Assembly (NCBI GenBank): GCA_015057825.1
Contig: SVDN01000004.1
Coordinates: 1-64,000, forward strand
Direction: 5' to 3'
Origin: Lachnospiraceae bacterium
GTDB lineage: Bacteria; Bacillota; Clostridia; Lachnospirales; Lachnospiraceae
DNA length: 64,000 nt
Shown: positions 46,604-55,538 of the stretch, in pieces
Position numbering within the stretch: the stretch's first letter is position 1
Layout of the letters: each line of letters opens with the position of its first letter
Made by a program: the position numbers and the translations under genes
The notes under the pieces: model-generated
Database searches by the model: none
Told to the model about the DNA's origin: nothing
What the model saw: the letters and a program-made list of their open reading frames with translations, nothing else

Positions 46604-47920
46604 ATGATTAAAATGAAGAGACTTGCAGCTCTCGGACTTGCCGGTGTTATGTCACTCGGACTGCTTACAATGGCAGGATGCGATAACAGCGGTAATGAAA
46701 ACGGCAATGGTGGCTCTGACGGAGACATCACCATTACAATGATGTACTCAGGTACAGCAGCAGAAAATGACTTCGAAACAGAGGTTTTACCTGACCTTGT
46801 TCACGAAGCATTTCCTAACATCACATTGGAGGTAACAAAGTTACCTGATGATCAGTACTACACAGCATTGAAGACAAAACTTGCTTCGGGCGAGTGCCCT
46901 GACATCATCCTTGTTCAGCCAATGTATGCCGGCGCTAACTCAGTATTTGGCCTTGCTGAAGCCGGATATCTTGAACCGCTTACAGACATGAAAGCAATCG
47001 AGCTTTCGGGCGTAGGTGCTTCATCATTCACATACAATGGTGAAGTTTACGGTATCCCAAGTGGTGTAACAATGCTTGGTACATACTACAATGCCGACAT
47101 GCTTGCTAAGTACAATTTGGCTGTTCCTACTACATGGGATGAATTCCTTAATGTTTGCAAAACATTAAAAGATAACGGAATTACACCTATCGTAATGGGT
47201 GACAAAGACATGTTCGTAATGCAGTTTGGTTTATATCAGATTGCCTGCAGCGAAATCTATGCAGCAAATCCTGATTATGACAAACAGTTAAGAACAGGCG
47301 AGACAAAGTTCAATGACGAAGGAACATGGGACAAAGTTCTTTCAATGTATACAACTCTTTATGACAACGGATACATTGATTCAAGCTCACTCGGTCTTGG
47401 TTCCGCTCAGGCAATTCAGAAATTCATCGACGGTGAAGCAGCAATGATTTTCGATGGTTCATTTGATTATGCGGCTGTAGTTGATGCTAAAGGTGCGGTA
47501 GACTTCACAAGAGGTTACTTCCCACTTCCTGCATCAAACGGTGATACATACGCAGCTATGGCACCTGGCGCAGGTCCTGCAATTTACTCGGGATCACAGT
47601 ACAAAGATGAATGCAAAGCTATCCTTGAAATGCTCTATGATGGCGAATCTGATATGTACAAAGCATATGTTGACAGTGGAAGAATCATTCCTACATATGG
47701 TTATGGATACGATCAGGTAAATCCTATCTATGACAAGTTCATGAGCCTTTATGAAGAAGGAAAAGCATTCTACTGGTGCAATCAGGCTTGGCCGGCAGGT
47801 ACAGAAGAAGAAATGGAATCAAAACTTAGCGAATATATCGGAAAACAGGGTACAACTGTTAACGATATTACAAAAGCAATGCAGGCTAAATTTGATGAAT
47901 TACTTGCAGCAAGCAAATAA
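46604..47920 (+). CDS. Sugar-binding lipoprotein of an ABC importer
   Basis: 438 residues. The signal peptide ends at a lipobox TMAGC with lipidated C26, so it is anchored outside the membrane. A Gly/Asn/Ser-rich linker is followed by a type 1 extracellular solute-binding fold: TMMYSGTAAENDFET, ASGECPDIILVQPMYA, YGIPSGVTMLGTYYNADML and GEAAMIFDGSFDYAAV are typical of carbohydrate-binding proteins. Ribosome site GGGAGG. It is followed by a stem-loop and then two permease genes. The specific sugar cannot be read from the sequence. Confidence 0.94.
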   Translation: MIKMKRLAALGLAGVMSLGLLTMAGCDNSGNENGNGGSDGDITITMMYSGTAAENDFETEVLPDLVHEAFPNITLEVTKLPDDQYYTALKTKLASGECPDIILVQPMYAGANSVFGLAEAGYLEPLTDMKAIELSGVGASSFTYNGEVYGIPSGVTMLGTYYNADMLAKYNLAVPTTWDEFLNVCKTLKDNGITPIVMGDKDMFVMQFGLYQIACSEIYAANPDYDKQLRTGETKFNDEGTWDKVLSMYTTLYDNGYIDSSSLGLGSAQAIQKFIDGEAAMIFDGSFDYAAVVDAKGAVDFTRGYFPLPASNGDTYAAMAPGAGPAIYSGSQYKDECKAILEMLYDGESDMYKAYVDSGRIIPTYGYGYDQVNPIYDKFMSLYEEGKAFYWCNQAWPAGTEEEMESKLSEYIGKQGTTVNDITKAMQAKFDELLAASK

Positions 47921-47939
47921 AATTAAAGCTTAATTTAAT

Positions 47940-47971
47940 AAAGACCTTGAAGTAGCGTCTTCAAGGTCTTT
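47940..47971 (+). promoter_or_regulatory. Intercistronic stem-loop between binding protein and permease genes
   Basis: 13-bp perfect arms AAAGACCTTGAAG (47940-47952) and CTTCAAGGTCTTT (47959-47971) around TAGCGT. It is followed by AAAATTC rather than a T-run. Such structures after binding-protein genes can stop 3' decay or act as leaky terminators, which raises binding-protein mRNA relative to permease mRNA. Confidence 0.8.
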
Positions 47972-47994
47972 AAAATTCACGAGGGAGGATTAAA

Positions 47995-48882
47995 TTGAAA
48001 AATAATTCTTTGGTTTTTCCAAAAAAACTCTATTTTTTTATGCTTCCTGCTTTGGCTTTGTTCGTGGTATTTTGGGTCGTACCGATTTTCCAGCTGTTTT
48101 ATTACAGTGTAACCGATTTTAACGGTGTTAATTATGACTATAATTTCGTAGGATTTGACAATTTCAAAATATTATTCAGTGAAGGCACATTGGTTAATTC
48201 CATTAAAAATACGCTTATATATGCCTTACTTGTGGTTGTAGGAACAAACATACTTGGTTTGGCCGTAGCAATGGCTTTAAATACAAAACTCAGAGGCAAA
48301 ACATTTTTCAGAACATGTTCTTTTATGCCGGCTCTGTTTAGTGCCATTGTTGTGGGATTTATTTGGTCTTACGTATACATGCCGGGAAGCGGTATGATTT
48401 CGTCCATAATAGATTTGTTCGGAGGTGACGGCTCTAACGTCAACCTTATCGGTGGATTCAATACTGCACTTATTGCCATTATTATCGTTGATATTTGGAA
48501 AGGTTTCGGTACAACGATGATTATCTATCTGGCAGGATTGCAAACTGTTGATGAAAGTTTAATTGAAGCGGGCAGGATTGACGGCTGTTCAACCTGGAAA
48601 CTTTTTACAAAGGTTAAGCTTCCGCTTATATCATCAACCATAACAATAAATATAATTTTAAATGTAATAGCCGGTTTAAAAGCATTTGACTATTCGTTTA
48701 TTATGACAAACGGCGGTCCGGGAAAAGCGACAAATACGCTTATGTACACAATTTATAAGATTGCCTTTAAAGATCAGATGATGGGCAAGGCCAGCGCTTT
48801 GTCGGTCGTTTCGTTTATTGTAATTATAGCAATTACCATATTTATGCTCAGGCTTTTGAACAAAAAGGAGGTGGAGATGTGA
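47995..48882 (+). CDS. Sugar ABC transporter permease (MalF/UgpA type)
   Basis: 295 residues starting at a TTG codon, chosen because GAGGGAGG lies directly upstream and the next residues (KNNSLVFPKKLYFFML) are normal for the family. About six membrane helices. The EAA loop that contacts the ATPase is EAGRIDGCSTWKLFTKVKLP near 190. Its stop overlaps the start of the next permease gene. It forms the membrane channel with that protein. Confidence 0.94.
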   Translation: MKNNSLVFPKKLYFFMLPALALFVVFWVVPIFQLFYYSVTDFNGVNYDYNFVGFDNFKILFSEGTLVNSIKNTLIYALLVVVGTNILGLAVAMALNTKLRGKTFFRTCSFMPALFSAIVVGFIWSYVYMPGSGMISSIIDLFGGDGSNVNLIGGFNTALIAIIIVDIWKGFGTTMIIYLAGLQTVDESLIEAGRIDGCSTWKLFTKVKLPLISSTITINIILNVIAGLKAFDYSFIMTNGGPGKATNTLMYTIYKIAFKDQMMGKASALSVVSFIVIIAITIFMLRLLNKKEVEM

Positions 48883-49757
48883 TGAAGAAAAACAAAAAAG
48901 AGAAAGTATACAAGGAAGTTGAAAGCTATTCCAAATTTACATGGAAAACCCTTCTTTTGTATATTGTATTGGCCGCTTTTTGCGTTATTATAATTGCTCC
49001 ATTGGTTATTGTATTATCAAGTTCTTTCAGGGATCCGTCAAATATGACATCTCCTTTAAAACTCTTTTCACAGTTTACTTTTGAAAGCTATGCGCAAGCC
49101 TTTTCAAGGATGAAATATCCGAAAGAATTGTTGAACAGTATCATAACAACCGCAGGCTCTGTAGCTGTTGTTGTGTTTATTTCATCCATGGCAGCTTATC
49201 CTATTTCAAGGGTAATATCAAAATGGAGTAAAGCATTTTATTACTTCTTTATAGCGGGGCTTGTAATACCTGCTCAGATGGTTATTGTACCGATAGCTCA
49301 AAACTTCGGACGTTTCGGAATACCTAACTCAAGGTTTACACCGATGATAATGTTCATCACGTGTAGCTTGCCGTTTTCGGTATTTTTGTATGCCGGCTTT
49401 ATGAAAAGCGTCCCCAAAGAAATAGAAGAGGCGGCGTTTTTGGACGGTGCGGGCGTAATCAGGCGATACTTCAGCGTTGTATTTCCGCTGCTTAAGCCTG
49501 CGACTGTATCTGTAATAATTACACAGGGTATGTGGATTTGGAATGATTATTTCTTTCCTATGGTTTTTGTATCAAAATCAGATCAATATTCGCTGCCGGT
49601 GGGAATGCTGCAATTTTTGGGAGATTCGCAAAACCCCGCCCAATGGAACGTGCTTTTTGCATCATGTGTTTTAAGCGCAATACCGTTAATTATAGTATTT
49701 GCGGTTATGCAGAAGCAGTTTATTAACGGAATAGCGGCAGGAGCGGTTAAAGGATAA
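48882..49757 (+). CDS. Sugar ABC transporter permease (MalG/UgpE type)
   Basis: 291 residues from ATG 48882; a GTG at 48879, one codon earlier, is also possible behind AGGAGG at 48866-48871. Six membrane helices are expected. The EAA loop EEAAFLDGAGVIRRYFSVVF is near 188-207, and NGIAAGAVKG at the C-terminus is typical. Translation is coupled to the previous permease by the overlapping stop. The next gene follows one base after its stop. Confidence 0.94.
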   Translation: MKKNKKEKVYKEVESYSKFTWKTLLLYIVLAAFCVIIIAPLVIVLSSSFRDPSNMTSPLKLFSQFTFESYAQAFSRMKYPKELLNSIITTAGSVAVVVFISSMAAYPISRVISKWSKAFYYFFIAGLVIPAQMVIVPIAQNFGRFGIPNSRFTPMIMFITCSLPFSVFLYAGFMKSVPKEIEEAAFLDGAGVIRRYFSVVFPLLKPATVSVIITQGMWIWNDYFFPMVFVSKSDQYSLPVGMLQFLGDSQNPAQWNVLFASCVLSAIPLIIVFAVMQKQFINGIAAGAVKG

Positions 49758-49758
49758 T

Positions 49759-51930
49759 ATGGATAAAAAGATTTGGTTAAATCCCAAAAGTGAAAAAAGC
49801 TTAGATGAAGCGCAAATTCCTCTTTGGTTTTGGAATGATAAATTAAATAACGATGAGCTTGAAAGGCAGCTAAAGCTTAAAAGCCAAACGGGCATAAAAA
49901 GCACCATTCCACATGCAAGACTAAATGGCGGCGAAGGTTATATCGGCGGTTATCTTGATGATGAATGGTTTGAAAAAACAAACCTGGTTTTGGAATATAA
50001 AAGAAAGAACAAAGAAAGTCTTTGGCTCTATGACGAAATGGATTGGCCCGCAGGCACCTGTAACAAGACCTTAACCAAGGATGAAAAAAACAGAGAGCAG
50101 TATCTTAATTTCGAAAAACACGAAATAAAGCGTGGGGAAATATTCAGGTGTCAACTGAGAAAGCTTGGAACGGTAAACAACAAAGCTGTTTATAACGTAA
50201 AGCTTATTGACAAGCAAAGCAATACTGTAATTCCCGAGGCCAAATATATAAGCGAAGATGAGTTTTCAGCGGTGCTTAACTATAAAGCGGAAAAAAACAC
50301 ATTGTTATATCTGGTTTACATAAGAATCGATTCCTATGAAGACTTCGGAAGCGGTTGCGTAAACTATATTGATGATAATGTTACAAAACGCTTTATTGAA
50401 TCAACATACGAAAAGTATTACAAACAATGCAAAAAATACTTTGGCAAAGAAATTAAAGCAGTATTTAACGATGAAACCAGAATGGCAAATGCTTTTGTTT
50501 GGAAAGACGGCTTTGATGATGACTTTAAAAGCCGCAAAGGCTACTCGTTTTTACCGCATATTTTCGATCTGATTTTGGAAGGAGAAGAAGCGGGACGACA
50601 CAGAATCGATTATTACAGCGTTGTAGCGGACTTGTTCTCAGACAATTTTCTTGGACTTCTAAAAAAATGGTGCAATGAAAGAAATCTTAAATTCTATGCT
50701 CACCTTTTGGGAGAGGAAACTATGGCTTCTCAGGTCAGATATTCGGGAGAATTTATGAGACAGGCTAAAAACATGGATATCGTAGGGGTCGATCATTTGG
50801 GAAAAGGTATCGGAAGCCTTAATGCCAAGTTTGGAGCGTGCGCTGCCCACAGCTACGGAAAAGACGATACGGCAATCGAAATATTTGCGGGTTGCGGTTG
50901 GGATTTAACATTTGAAGAGTATAAAAGAATGATATTCTGGGCATTTCAGCAGGGAATGAAAAGAATAATAAATCACGGATTCTTTTATTCAACACGCGGA
51001 AAGCGAAAAAATGACTGGCCGCCTTCTCAGTTTTTCCAGTGGAAAGACTGGGATAAGGCATCACTTGGAAACGACATAATCAGAAGACTCCACATGGCTA
51101 TGACCGCAGGTGTTTCGGAAAGTGATTGTCTCGTATATTATCCAACTGAAAGTTTTATCTTTGATTATATTGGAGATCAAAACTATAAACACGGTTATTT
51201 GCTGGGGCCTGTTGTAAAAAACAAGGATGCACAAAAACTTGATATTAATTTGCAGAAGCTTTTTTCGTCATTGCAAAATGCAAACCTGGATTTTGAACTT
51301 TTGCATGAAGATGCTTTGGACAATTTCAAACAGCACAAAGGCAGAATTATAAACAAAGCAAACTTACAGAACTTTTCTTTGATTATAATTCCTTGGACCA
51401 AAATAATGTCATATAAAAGTCTTAAGCTTATTTATGAATTTTGCCTTGAAAGCGGAAAAGTCCTCTTGATCGGATTTGAACCAAAGCTTTGTTTGGAAAA
51501 GATTAATCAAAATCGCTACAATGATCTGTTAAAAAAGCTTCTTAATAACAAAAATGTCAGTTTGCTTAACAACAATAAAGATATAGTAAAAGCAATCGAA
51601 AAGAGAGTTAATCTCAGTGTAAAGATGTTGAATAAAGTAAAAAACACATCAAATTGTCTTTATTCAAACGGATTAATCGACCCTTATATTCACACGGGTG
51701 AGGATATTAAAGGAATAAGATTCGTAAAATACAAAAAAGACAACAAACGTCATACTTTGATTGTTAATTACGATGATTGCAAAGCAAAGCTTAAATTTTG
51801 CCTTAAGGGTAAAAAAGCCGAAATTTTTGAGCTGACAAGCGGAAAATCTTACACAAAAGAAATTATAAATTCGCATGTTGAGTTCGAAATAGAAGCGAAT
51901 GATGCCATTGTCATGGTTAATGATATTTAG
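49759..51930 (+). CDS. Glycoside hydrolase-like protein, distant GH106 (rhamnosidase) relative
   Basis: 723 residues, without signal peptide, so cytoplasmic. The N-terminus has [19 protein letters not shown], a motif I associate with GH106-like proteins. [17 protein letters not shown] (near 93), [15 protein letters not shown] and [13 protein letters not shown] contain acidic residues that could be catalytic. The part from about 490 to 620 looks like a glutamine-amidotransferase-like domain, as in several sugar hydrolases. It begins one base after the permease stop, so it belongs to the operon and probably cleaves the imported oligosaccharide. Substrate and exact family are not certain. Confidence 0.62.
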   Translation: MDKKIWLNPKSEKSLDEAQIPLWFWNDKLNNDELERQLKLKSQTGIKSTIPHARLNGGEGYIGGYLDDEWFEKTNLVLEYKRKNKESLWLYDEMDWPAGTCNKTLTKDEKNREQYLNFEKHEIKRGEIFRCQLRKLGTVNNKAVYNVKLIDKQSNTVIPEAKYISEDEFSAVLNYKAEKNTLLYLVYIRIDSYEDFGSGCVNYIDDNVTKRFIESTYEKYYKQCKKYFGKEIKAVFNDETRMANAFVWKDGFDDDFKSRKGYSFLPHIFDLILEGEEAGRHRIDYYSVVADLFSDNFLGLLKKWCNERNLKFYAHLLGEETMASQVRYSGEFMRQAKNMDIVGVDHLGKGIGSLNAKFGACAAHSYGKDDTAIEIFAGCGWDLTFEEYKRMIFWAFQQGMKRIINHGFFYSTRGKRKNDWPPSQFFQWKDWDKASLGNDIIRRLHMAMTAGVSESDCLVYYPTESFIFDYIGDQNYKHGYLLGPVVKNKDAQKLDINLQKLFSSLQNANLDFELLHEDALDNFKQHKGRIINKANLQNFSLIIIPWTKIMSYKSLKLIYEFCLESGKVLLIGFEPKLCLEKINQNRYNDLLKKLLNNKNVSLLNNNKDIVKAIEKRVNLSVKMLNKVKNTSNCLYSNGLIDPYIHTGEDIKGIRFVKYKKDNKRHTLIVNYDDCKAKLKFCLKGKKAEIFELTSGKSYTKEIINSHVEFEIEANDAIVMVNDI

Positions 51931-51965
51931 TTGGCATAAACTTTAAAACAATTAGGAGGATTGAA

Positions 51966-53066
51966 ATGGCAAGTCTTTCATTTAAAAATATAGGAAAGAA
52001 ATATCCAAACGGATTTGAAGCCGTCAAAGATTTTAATCTTGATGTGGAAGATAAGGAATTTATAATCTTTGTTGGGCCGTCGGGTTGCGGAAAATCAACT
52101 ACTTTAAGGATGATTGCGGGTCTTGAGGATATTTCATCCGGAGAACTTTATATTGACGATAAAAAAGTCAACAACGTGGAGCCAAAGGATAGAGATATAG
52201 CGATGGTTTTCCAAAATTACGCCCTTTATCCCCATATGACGGTAGAGCAGAATATGGGTTTTGCCCTTAAGCTCAGAAAGGTTCCGAAAAAAGAAATAAA
52301 GGAAAAGGTTTTGGAAGCCGCAAGAATACTCGATCTTGAAAAGCTTTTAAACAGAAAACCAAAGGCACTTTCCGGTGGTCAAAGACAGCGTGTTGCCATG
52401 GGAAGAGCCATTGTAAGACATCCGAAGGTTTTCCTTATGGATGAGCCTTTGTCAAACTTGGATGCCAAGCTTCGTGTGCAAATGCGCTCCGAAATAGCAT
52501 CTCTTCATCAACGCTTAGGTGCAACAATCATTTATGTTACACATGATCAGACCGAAGCCATGACACTGGGAACAAGAATAGTTGTTATGAAAGACGGCGT
52601 AATACAGCAAATAGATACACCGCAAAACTTATACGAAAAGCCGGAAAATCTTTTTGTTGCGGGATTTATCGGATCGCCGCAGATGAATTTTATTGAGTGC
52701 GATTGTGTGGAGGAAGCGGGTAAAGTTTGTCTTAAAATAGAAGATAAATTAGTTAAACTTCCGGATGGTAAAGCAGAGGCTGTTAAAGAAAAAGGCTATA
52801 TCGGAAAAAGAGTGATAATGGGTATTAGACCTGAGCACATTCTTCAAAAAGAAACAAGCGATAATGATTCATTTTCGGTAAAAGTAGAAGGATATGAGCT
52901 TTTGGGTGCCGATGCGCTTTTGTATTTCAAAATAGCCGGCGCAAGCCTTATCGGCAGATTTGATGCAGGATGTAGGGCGCGTTTTGGTGATGAAATAAAT
53001 GTTGGCTTTAATACTGACAAAATTCATCTCTTTGATAAAGACACGGAAGAAGTAATAAGCAATTAA
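51966..53066 (+). CDS. ugpC: Sugar ABC transporter ATPase (MsmK/UgpC type)
   Basis: 366 residues, normal length. Walker [10 protein letters not shown] is at 37-45, the Q-loop in [13 protein letters not shown] near 81, the signature [16 protein letters not shown] near 134, Walker [14 protein letters not shown] near 156 and H-loop [10 protein letters not shown] near 190. The C-terminal regulatory OB-fold region (about 235-366) has [11 protein letters not shown] and MGIRPEHI. It energises the two permeases. Being complete, the importer does not depend on a shared ATPase, though such ATPases often serve several importers. Ribosome site TTAGGAGG. Confidence 0.95.
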   Translation: MASLSFKNIGKKYPNGFEAVKDFNLDVEDKEFIIFVGPSGCGKSTTLRMIAGLEDISSGELYIDDKKVNNVEPKDRDIAMVFQNYALYPHMTVEQNMGFALKLRKVPKKEIKEKVLEAARILDLEKLLNRKPKALSGGQRQRVAMGRAIVRHPKVFLMDEPLSNLDAKLRVQMRSEIASLHQRLGATIIYVTHDQTEAMTLGTRIVVMKDGVIQQIDTPQNLYEKPENLFVAGFIGSPQMNFIECDCVEEAGKVCLKIEDKLVKLPDGKAEAVKEKGYIGKRVIMGIRPEHILQKETSDNDSFSVKVEGYELLGADALLYFKIAGASLIGRFDAGCRARFGDEINVGFNTDKIHLFDKDTEEVISN

Positions 53067-53087
53067 ATTTTTTTGCCTTCATTTTTT

Positions 53088-53120
53088 GGGACCCGAAATG
53101 ATCGGGTCCCTTTTGATTTG
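53088..53120 (+). terminator. Terminator of the sugar importer operon
   Basis: GGGACCCGA (53088-53096) and TCGGGTCCC (53102-53110) around AATGA, then TTTTGATTTG. Confidence 0.9.
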
Positions 53121-53651
53121 TTATTGTACGTAAATGATTGCTGTTTTTCTGAGCGCGTTTATGATCCTCATGATTGCCGAATACACAATACTTGCGGCAA
53201 ATAACCAAACCACGATTACCGGGAAGTTTGTATAGGTAAAGAAACATGTGCTCGCAAGACCTATGTTTATAAGACCGCGAATTAAGTGAAACTTCCAACC
53301 TGCACCGACCTTTTTTCGTTCAAGACCACGAAGCAGTAGGATTCCGCCGGAAATAAAGTAAACGCCCAAAAGATAAAACATAATAAAAGATTTCGGTATG
53401 TTGGAAAGGGTTATGGTAAAGGCGCCGATATCCAAAAAGAATATACCTGATATAAGTATTGATTTTCCGCCAACCGAAAAACGTGCCATGCTTATATAAA
53501 AGAAAATCTTGGCAAATCCTCTTACCATAAATGTTATACCGAGAATCAATACAATTATTGCATATCCTTCGTTGGAGGCAACCATAATATAAGCGCCGAA
53601 AATCATTAATGCAGCTATAAAAATATGTAAAATACGTCTTAAACCGCTCAT
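53121..53651 (-). CDS. HdeD-like (DUF308) membrane protein
   Basis: 176 residues with about six hydrophobic helices in three similar pairs, the layout of the HdeD/DUF308 family. LGITFMVRGFAKIFFYIS and LGVYFISGGILLLRG show the repeated Gly/Arg pattern between helices. HdeD has been linked to acid resistance in enterobacteria, but in clostridia the role is unknown. Ribosome site AAGGGGGA lies in the tail of the upstream gene, one base apart from its stop, so it is the last gene of a three-gene operon. Confidence 0.8.
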   Translation of the reverse strand: MSGLRRILHIFIAALMIFGAYIMVASNEGYAIIVLILGITFMVRGFAKIFFYISMARFSVGGKSILISGIFFLDIGAFTITLSNIPKSFIMFYLLGVYFISGGILLLRGLERKKVGAGWKFHLIRGLINIGLASTCFFTYTNFPVIVVWLFAASIVYSAIMRIINALRKTAIIYVQ

Positions 53652-53652
53652 A

Positions 53653-54810
53653 TTAATCCCCCTTTCGCATGTTGACTATTAGTTTGTAGAAATCTTTTAT
53701 GCCCTTAAATTTGCCTTTTTCGGCGTTGTATTCGTATGAAACGCCGGCAAGCATATTTCCTGATTTGTAAATTTTATTTGTAACCATGCTCTTTTGCGCC
53801 ATGGCAGCTATAAAAAATCTTCCTAAGAGAGTATTGTCTTTTTCTTCTTTGCTAGCGGATGTGTATTCGGTCTTTAACTTTTCGATGTCCAAATCAGCTA
53901 TTTCACATCCCGATAGTTTTTTGCATAGCTTAATCCAATCTTCACTGTCATCGGTACGGCGAACTTTAAAAATAGCTTTTATTTCATCTTCGTAAGGAGC
54001 AACGGCTTCCTTTGCATAGTTTTTAACTTGGAAAGTCTTTTCATCGCCTCTTAAATAGCGCATGGCATAAACCATCTGCCAAAATGCATGCATATAATCC
54101 GATGGATTGTCCTTGATTACTTCATGATAATTTGCCCATGCAGGCAGATATTTGTATTTGATAAAACTGTAATCCGGCAAATGTCCCGCACGTCCGTGAC
54201 CAAGATTCATAACGGAGTGTTCGTTTTCGGTTTTTACGCTGTTAGTATAGCTTGCTTTTTCCGTATCTTCGGGAGACATTGGATTGTGTTTAAAACTAAT
54301 TGGCTTTTCTTTGCCGTCTTCGGTAATTTCGAAAAAATAATCGTTGGTATTGTTGATAACAAATGATGGAGTGCCTGCAAAGTTCATATGAGCCCAGGTA
54401 TCGGCAAGAACATGCATTGCAACACCCACAGCTTCCAAACTTTTGCCTTTGGCAAGATTTATGCTGTCAACAAGCAAATCACCGTTGGGACCACAAATAA
54501 GGCGATATTTTCTTAAATAACGTTTGCTTACCTTTTCGCGTTTTGCATACAAATCTCTTGGAAGAAAGTGAAAAGAAGCCCATATCCTTGTAATATCTTG
54601 AAGGCCTATAATATCCGTTCTGGCATCGGCCATTTCCATAGCAGTCTGGGTTGTGGCTGCGGAAGAAGGTCCGTCTATTGCAGCAAGAAGCGACCTTGTA
54701 CAAAGATCCACAAGAAAGGCTGCAGAGCAAATATTTAAAGCTTCTTCGTGAGAGTAACCCGCAATTCTTGCGGCCGCATAAGTTCCGTAGTAATGAAAAT
54801 CTTTATTCAT
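53653..54810 (-). CDS. DUF6765-like protein, putative metal-dependent phospholipase-like fold
   Basis: The open frame starts at 54861, but ATG 54810 has a GTGAGG ribosome site and starts at the conserved MNKDFHYYGTYAAARIAGYS, giving 385 residues. HVLADTWAH near 155 (H-x3-D-x3-H) and NLGHGRAGHLPD near 220 resemble the metal-binding helices of zinc-dependent phospholipase C-like proteins and match what I recall of DUF6765. No signal peptide or membrane segment is present, so it is probably cytoplasmic. It overlaps the upstream membrane gene by 8 bases. Enzyme activity is inferred only. Confidence 0.7.
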   Translation of the reverse strand: MNKDFHYYGTYAAARIAGYSHEEALNICSAAFLVDLCTRSLLAAIDGPSSAATTQTAMEMADARTDIIGLQDITRIWASFHFLPRDLYAKREKVSKRYLRKYRLICGPNGDLLVDSINLAKGKSLEAVGVAMHVLADTWAHMNFAGTPSFVINNTNDYFFEITEDGKEKPISFKHNPMSPEDTEKASYTNSVKTENEHSVMNLGHGRAGHLPDYSFIKYKYLPAWANYHEVIKDNPSDYMHAFWQMVYAMRYLRGDEKTFQVKNYAKEAVAPYEDEIKAIFKVRRTDDSEDWIKLCKKLSGCEIADLDIEKLKTEYTSASKEEKDNTLLGRFFIAAMAQKSMVTNKIYKSGNMLAGVSYEYNAEKGKFKGIKDFYKLIVNMRKGD

Positions 54811-55297
54811 GTGCAGCCTCACTTTCCAACTGCTTACGTAAACGTCTGAATTTAAAAGCAATTATTATCATTTCCAAAATAACGATAAAGGATGTAATAT
54901 CAACGATTGTTGAGATAATGTCTGTCAAGGTCAAAAAATTTCCTGCAAGCAATGTTGTTCCAAGATAAGAAATCAAGCCATATACATCAATGGCGGCAAT
55001 AATAATTGCAAGGACAATATATACAGGCTTCTTGGGTTTTCCGGCAGCGTCCTTCCTTGCGGACATTCCGATGTAAAGCCTTAACAGTAAAGCAATTATT
55101 ATAATTGCAAATAAAATAATGAAGAAAACAAATAAAATGACATTTAAACCAATTACCGTGCTGAATTGCGAGAAATCGCTTTTCCAAGACAAGATTAGCC
55201 AAAGAAGTACTTTAACAAGGGACCAACAGCCAAACATAATGACTGCGGACCCCAATATTTTCAGGTTGTCTTGATATCGTCTGAATTGTTCCCTCAT
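54803..55297 (-). CDS. Four-helix membrane protein, unknown function
   Basis: 164 residues with four membrane helices (near 15-35, 48-72, 92-112 and 124-146), basic termini and a charged loop (SARKDAAGKPKKP) between helices two and three. No family recognised. It has a strong AGGAGGGG ribosome site and is first in the operon with the DUF6765-like and HdeD-like genes. The C-terminal ESEAAHE codons overlap the next gene's start, which implies coupled translation. Confidence 0.78.
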   Translation of the reverse strand: MREQFRRYQDNLKILGSAVIMFGCWSLVKVLLWLILSWKSDFSQFSTVIGLNVILFVFFIILFAIIIIALLLRLYIGMSARKDAAGKPKKPVYIVLAIIIAAIDVYGLISYLGTTLLAGNFLTLTDIISTIVDITSFIVILEMIIIAFKFRRLRKQLESEAAHE

Positions 55298-55366
55298 AAA
55301 CTTACCCCTCCTGCATGTCGCGAGCTTCCTATTTTATAAGTTGTACACGACAAATAACTATATCTC

Positions 55367-55375
55367 ATTATAACA
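55367..55375 (-). promoter_or_regulatory. Promoter of the membrane/DUF6765/HdeD operon
   Basis: Minus strand TGT then TATAAT (plus 55367-55372), an extended -10. The -35 is weak. About 70 bases before the ATG at 55297. Confidence 0.55.
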
Positions 55376-55538
55376 TTTTTGAAGCTAGGATAAAAAGATT
55401 AATTATTATAATATTTAATCGAAAGAAGAAAGTTGAACGCAAATTTTTTGATTTTCATACTGTTTAATTTATGCTATAGATGATAAAATTATTAATAATA
55501 CATAAAATTAAATTACTTGGATGTTTGGGGGATAAAGT

